Positions 63,599-64,000 of a stretch of DNA of 64,000 bases are shown piece by piece. Positions within the stretch are counted from its first letter, which is position 1; every line of letters begins with the position of its first letter. Origin of the DNA: UBA7803 sp040219935 (GTDB taxonomy: Bacteria > Pseudomonadota > Gammaproteobacteria > Pseudomonadales > Azotimanducaceae). The notes below the pieces were generated by a model that saw only the letters and a list, made by a program, of their open reading frames with translations, ran no database searches and was not told where the DNA came from. The stretch is taken from assembly GCA_040219935.1 (NCBI GenBank), contig JAVJUA010000080.1, positions 1 to 64,000 on the forward strand, read 5' to 3'. A program made the translations under genes and the position numbers.

Positions 63599-63726
63599 GG
63601 GAGGACGAAGACCCCATTGGCAAGGGGCCGGCCCACTCCCGCCGCCCACATGGTTGAAAAGGAAACTAAGCGTTGATCGTCACCTGGTCGTCTTGGTTAG
63701 GATGCCAATCTGACCTGCCCGTGTGA

Positions 63727-64000
63727 CAACGTATCTACGAAGACATCGATGATCCGAACTTCGTCATCATCTGCGTTGCGGAGGACACCGGCAGCATCCT
63801 TAAGCTCAGCGCCGATGAGCAGAAGGCCGACGCGGCGTTCCGGCTCGCCAACCTGTTTCGCAGCCACGGCCACAAAGCCAAGGCCGAGCATTACTGGAAC
63901 CTGGTCAGGAAGGCGATCCTGACCGGGATCTCGCCCAGGCATGCGTACGCTGAATCCCCTCAGCGCTACGGGCTCTTGACGTCGAAGTTGTCGAGATGGA
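63727..64000 (+). pseudogene. start-less reading frame at the right edge
   Basis: The frame is open from just after a TGA (63724-63726) to the window edge. It has a coding look: IYEDIDDPNFVIICVAEDTG, ADAAFRLANLFRSHGHKAKA, YWNLVRKAILTGISPRHAYA. There is no ATG, GTG or TTG in frame after the TGA near its beginning, so the 5' end appears lost or the TGA is a mutation. I do not recognise the family. Between 63599 and 63726 nothing else is seen. Confidence 0.45.

Overview
The window is chromosomal DNA of a very G+C-rich gammaproteobacterium. The main evidence is gene order. From the left edge to dnaB it follows the Pseudomonas aeruginosa PA4961-PA4931 block: ytjB/smp-like, serB, fimX, a PilZ-type gene, psd, rhdA, orn, queG, nnr, tsaE, amiB, mutL, miaA, hfq, hflX, hflK, hflC, hisZ, purA, rnr, rlmB, rpsF, rpsR, rplI, dnaB. 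Several genes are inserted and a few are missing. I cannot assign an order or genus from sequence alone. A second conserved block, nrdR-ribD-nusB-thiL-pgpA and xseB-ispA, lies at 52.7-58.0 kb. Coding density is very high and many neighbours share ATGA or GTGA stop/start overlaps.

Layout. 0-6 kb: serine synthesis and a c-di-GMP receptor pair (a degenerate FimX-type protein and a PilZ-like protein). 6-9 kb: elongation factor P with its lysylating enzyme EpmA, then Psd and the rhodanese RhdA on the other strand. 9-24 kb: RNA, cofactor, cell-wall and repair housekeeping genes up to hflKC, hisZ and purA, with a nested terminator and promoter at the hflX/hflK junction. 24-30 kb: an inserted group with FolE2, a ketoacyl synthase III homologue, a small methyltransferase, a CaCA exchanger, a secreted HExxH protein and an AI-2E-type permease. 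30-39 kb: tRNA-Leu(CAG), a short RNase R, rlmB, the rpsF-rpsR-rplI ribosomal operon, dnaB interrupted by a large intein, and radA. 39-51 kb (mostly minus strand): a hybrid sensor kinase, an active-type diguanylate cyclase, EttA, and a CusCBA-type heavy-metal efflux operon headed by a small Cys/His-rich secreted protein. 51-60 kb: glyA, nrdR, ribD, nusB, thiL, pgpA, a retropepsin-like protease, ispA, xseB, a Sel1-repeat protein and ssrA (tmRNA). 60-64 kb: an accessory tail of lower G+C with gene fragments (VWA-like, GNAT-like, a start-less reading frame), a DUF2238 membrane protein, a saccharopine-dehydrogenase-like oxidoreductase and a DUF2269 membrane protein.

The most notable object is the 420-residue intein in DnaB, with Hint splicing motifs and two LAGLIDADG-type motifs. 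Its insertion point appears two codons upstream of the classical cyanobacterial DnaB site. I saw no CRISPR array, insertion sequence, prophage or recognisable defence island.
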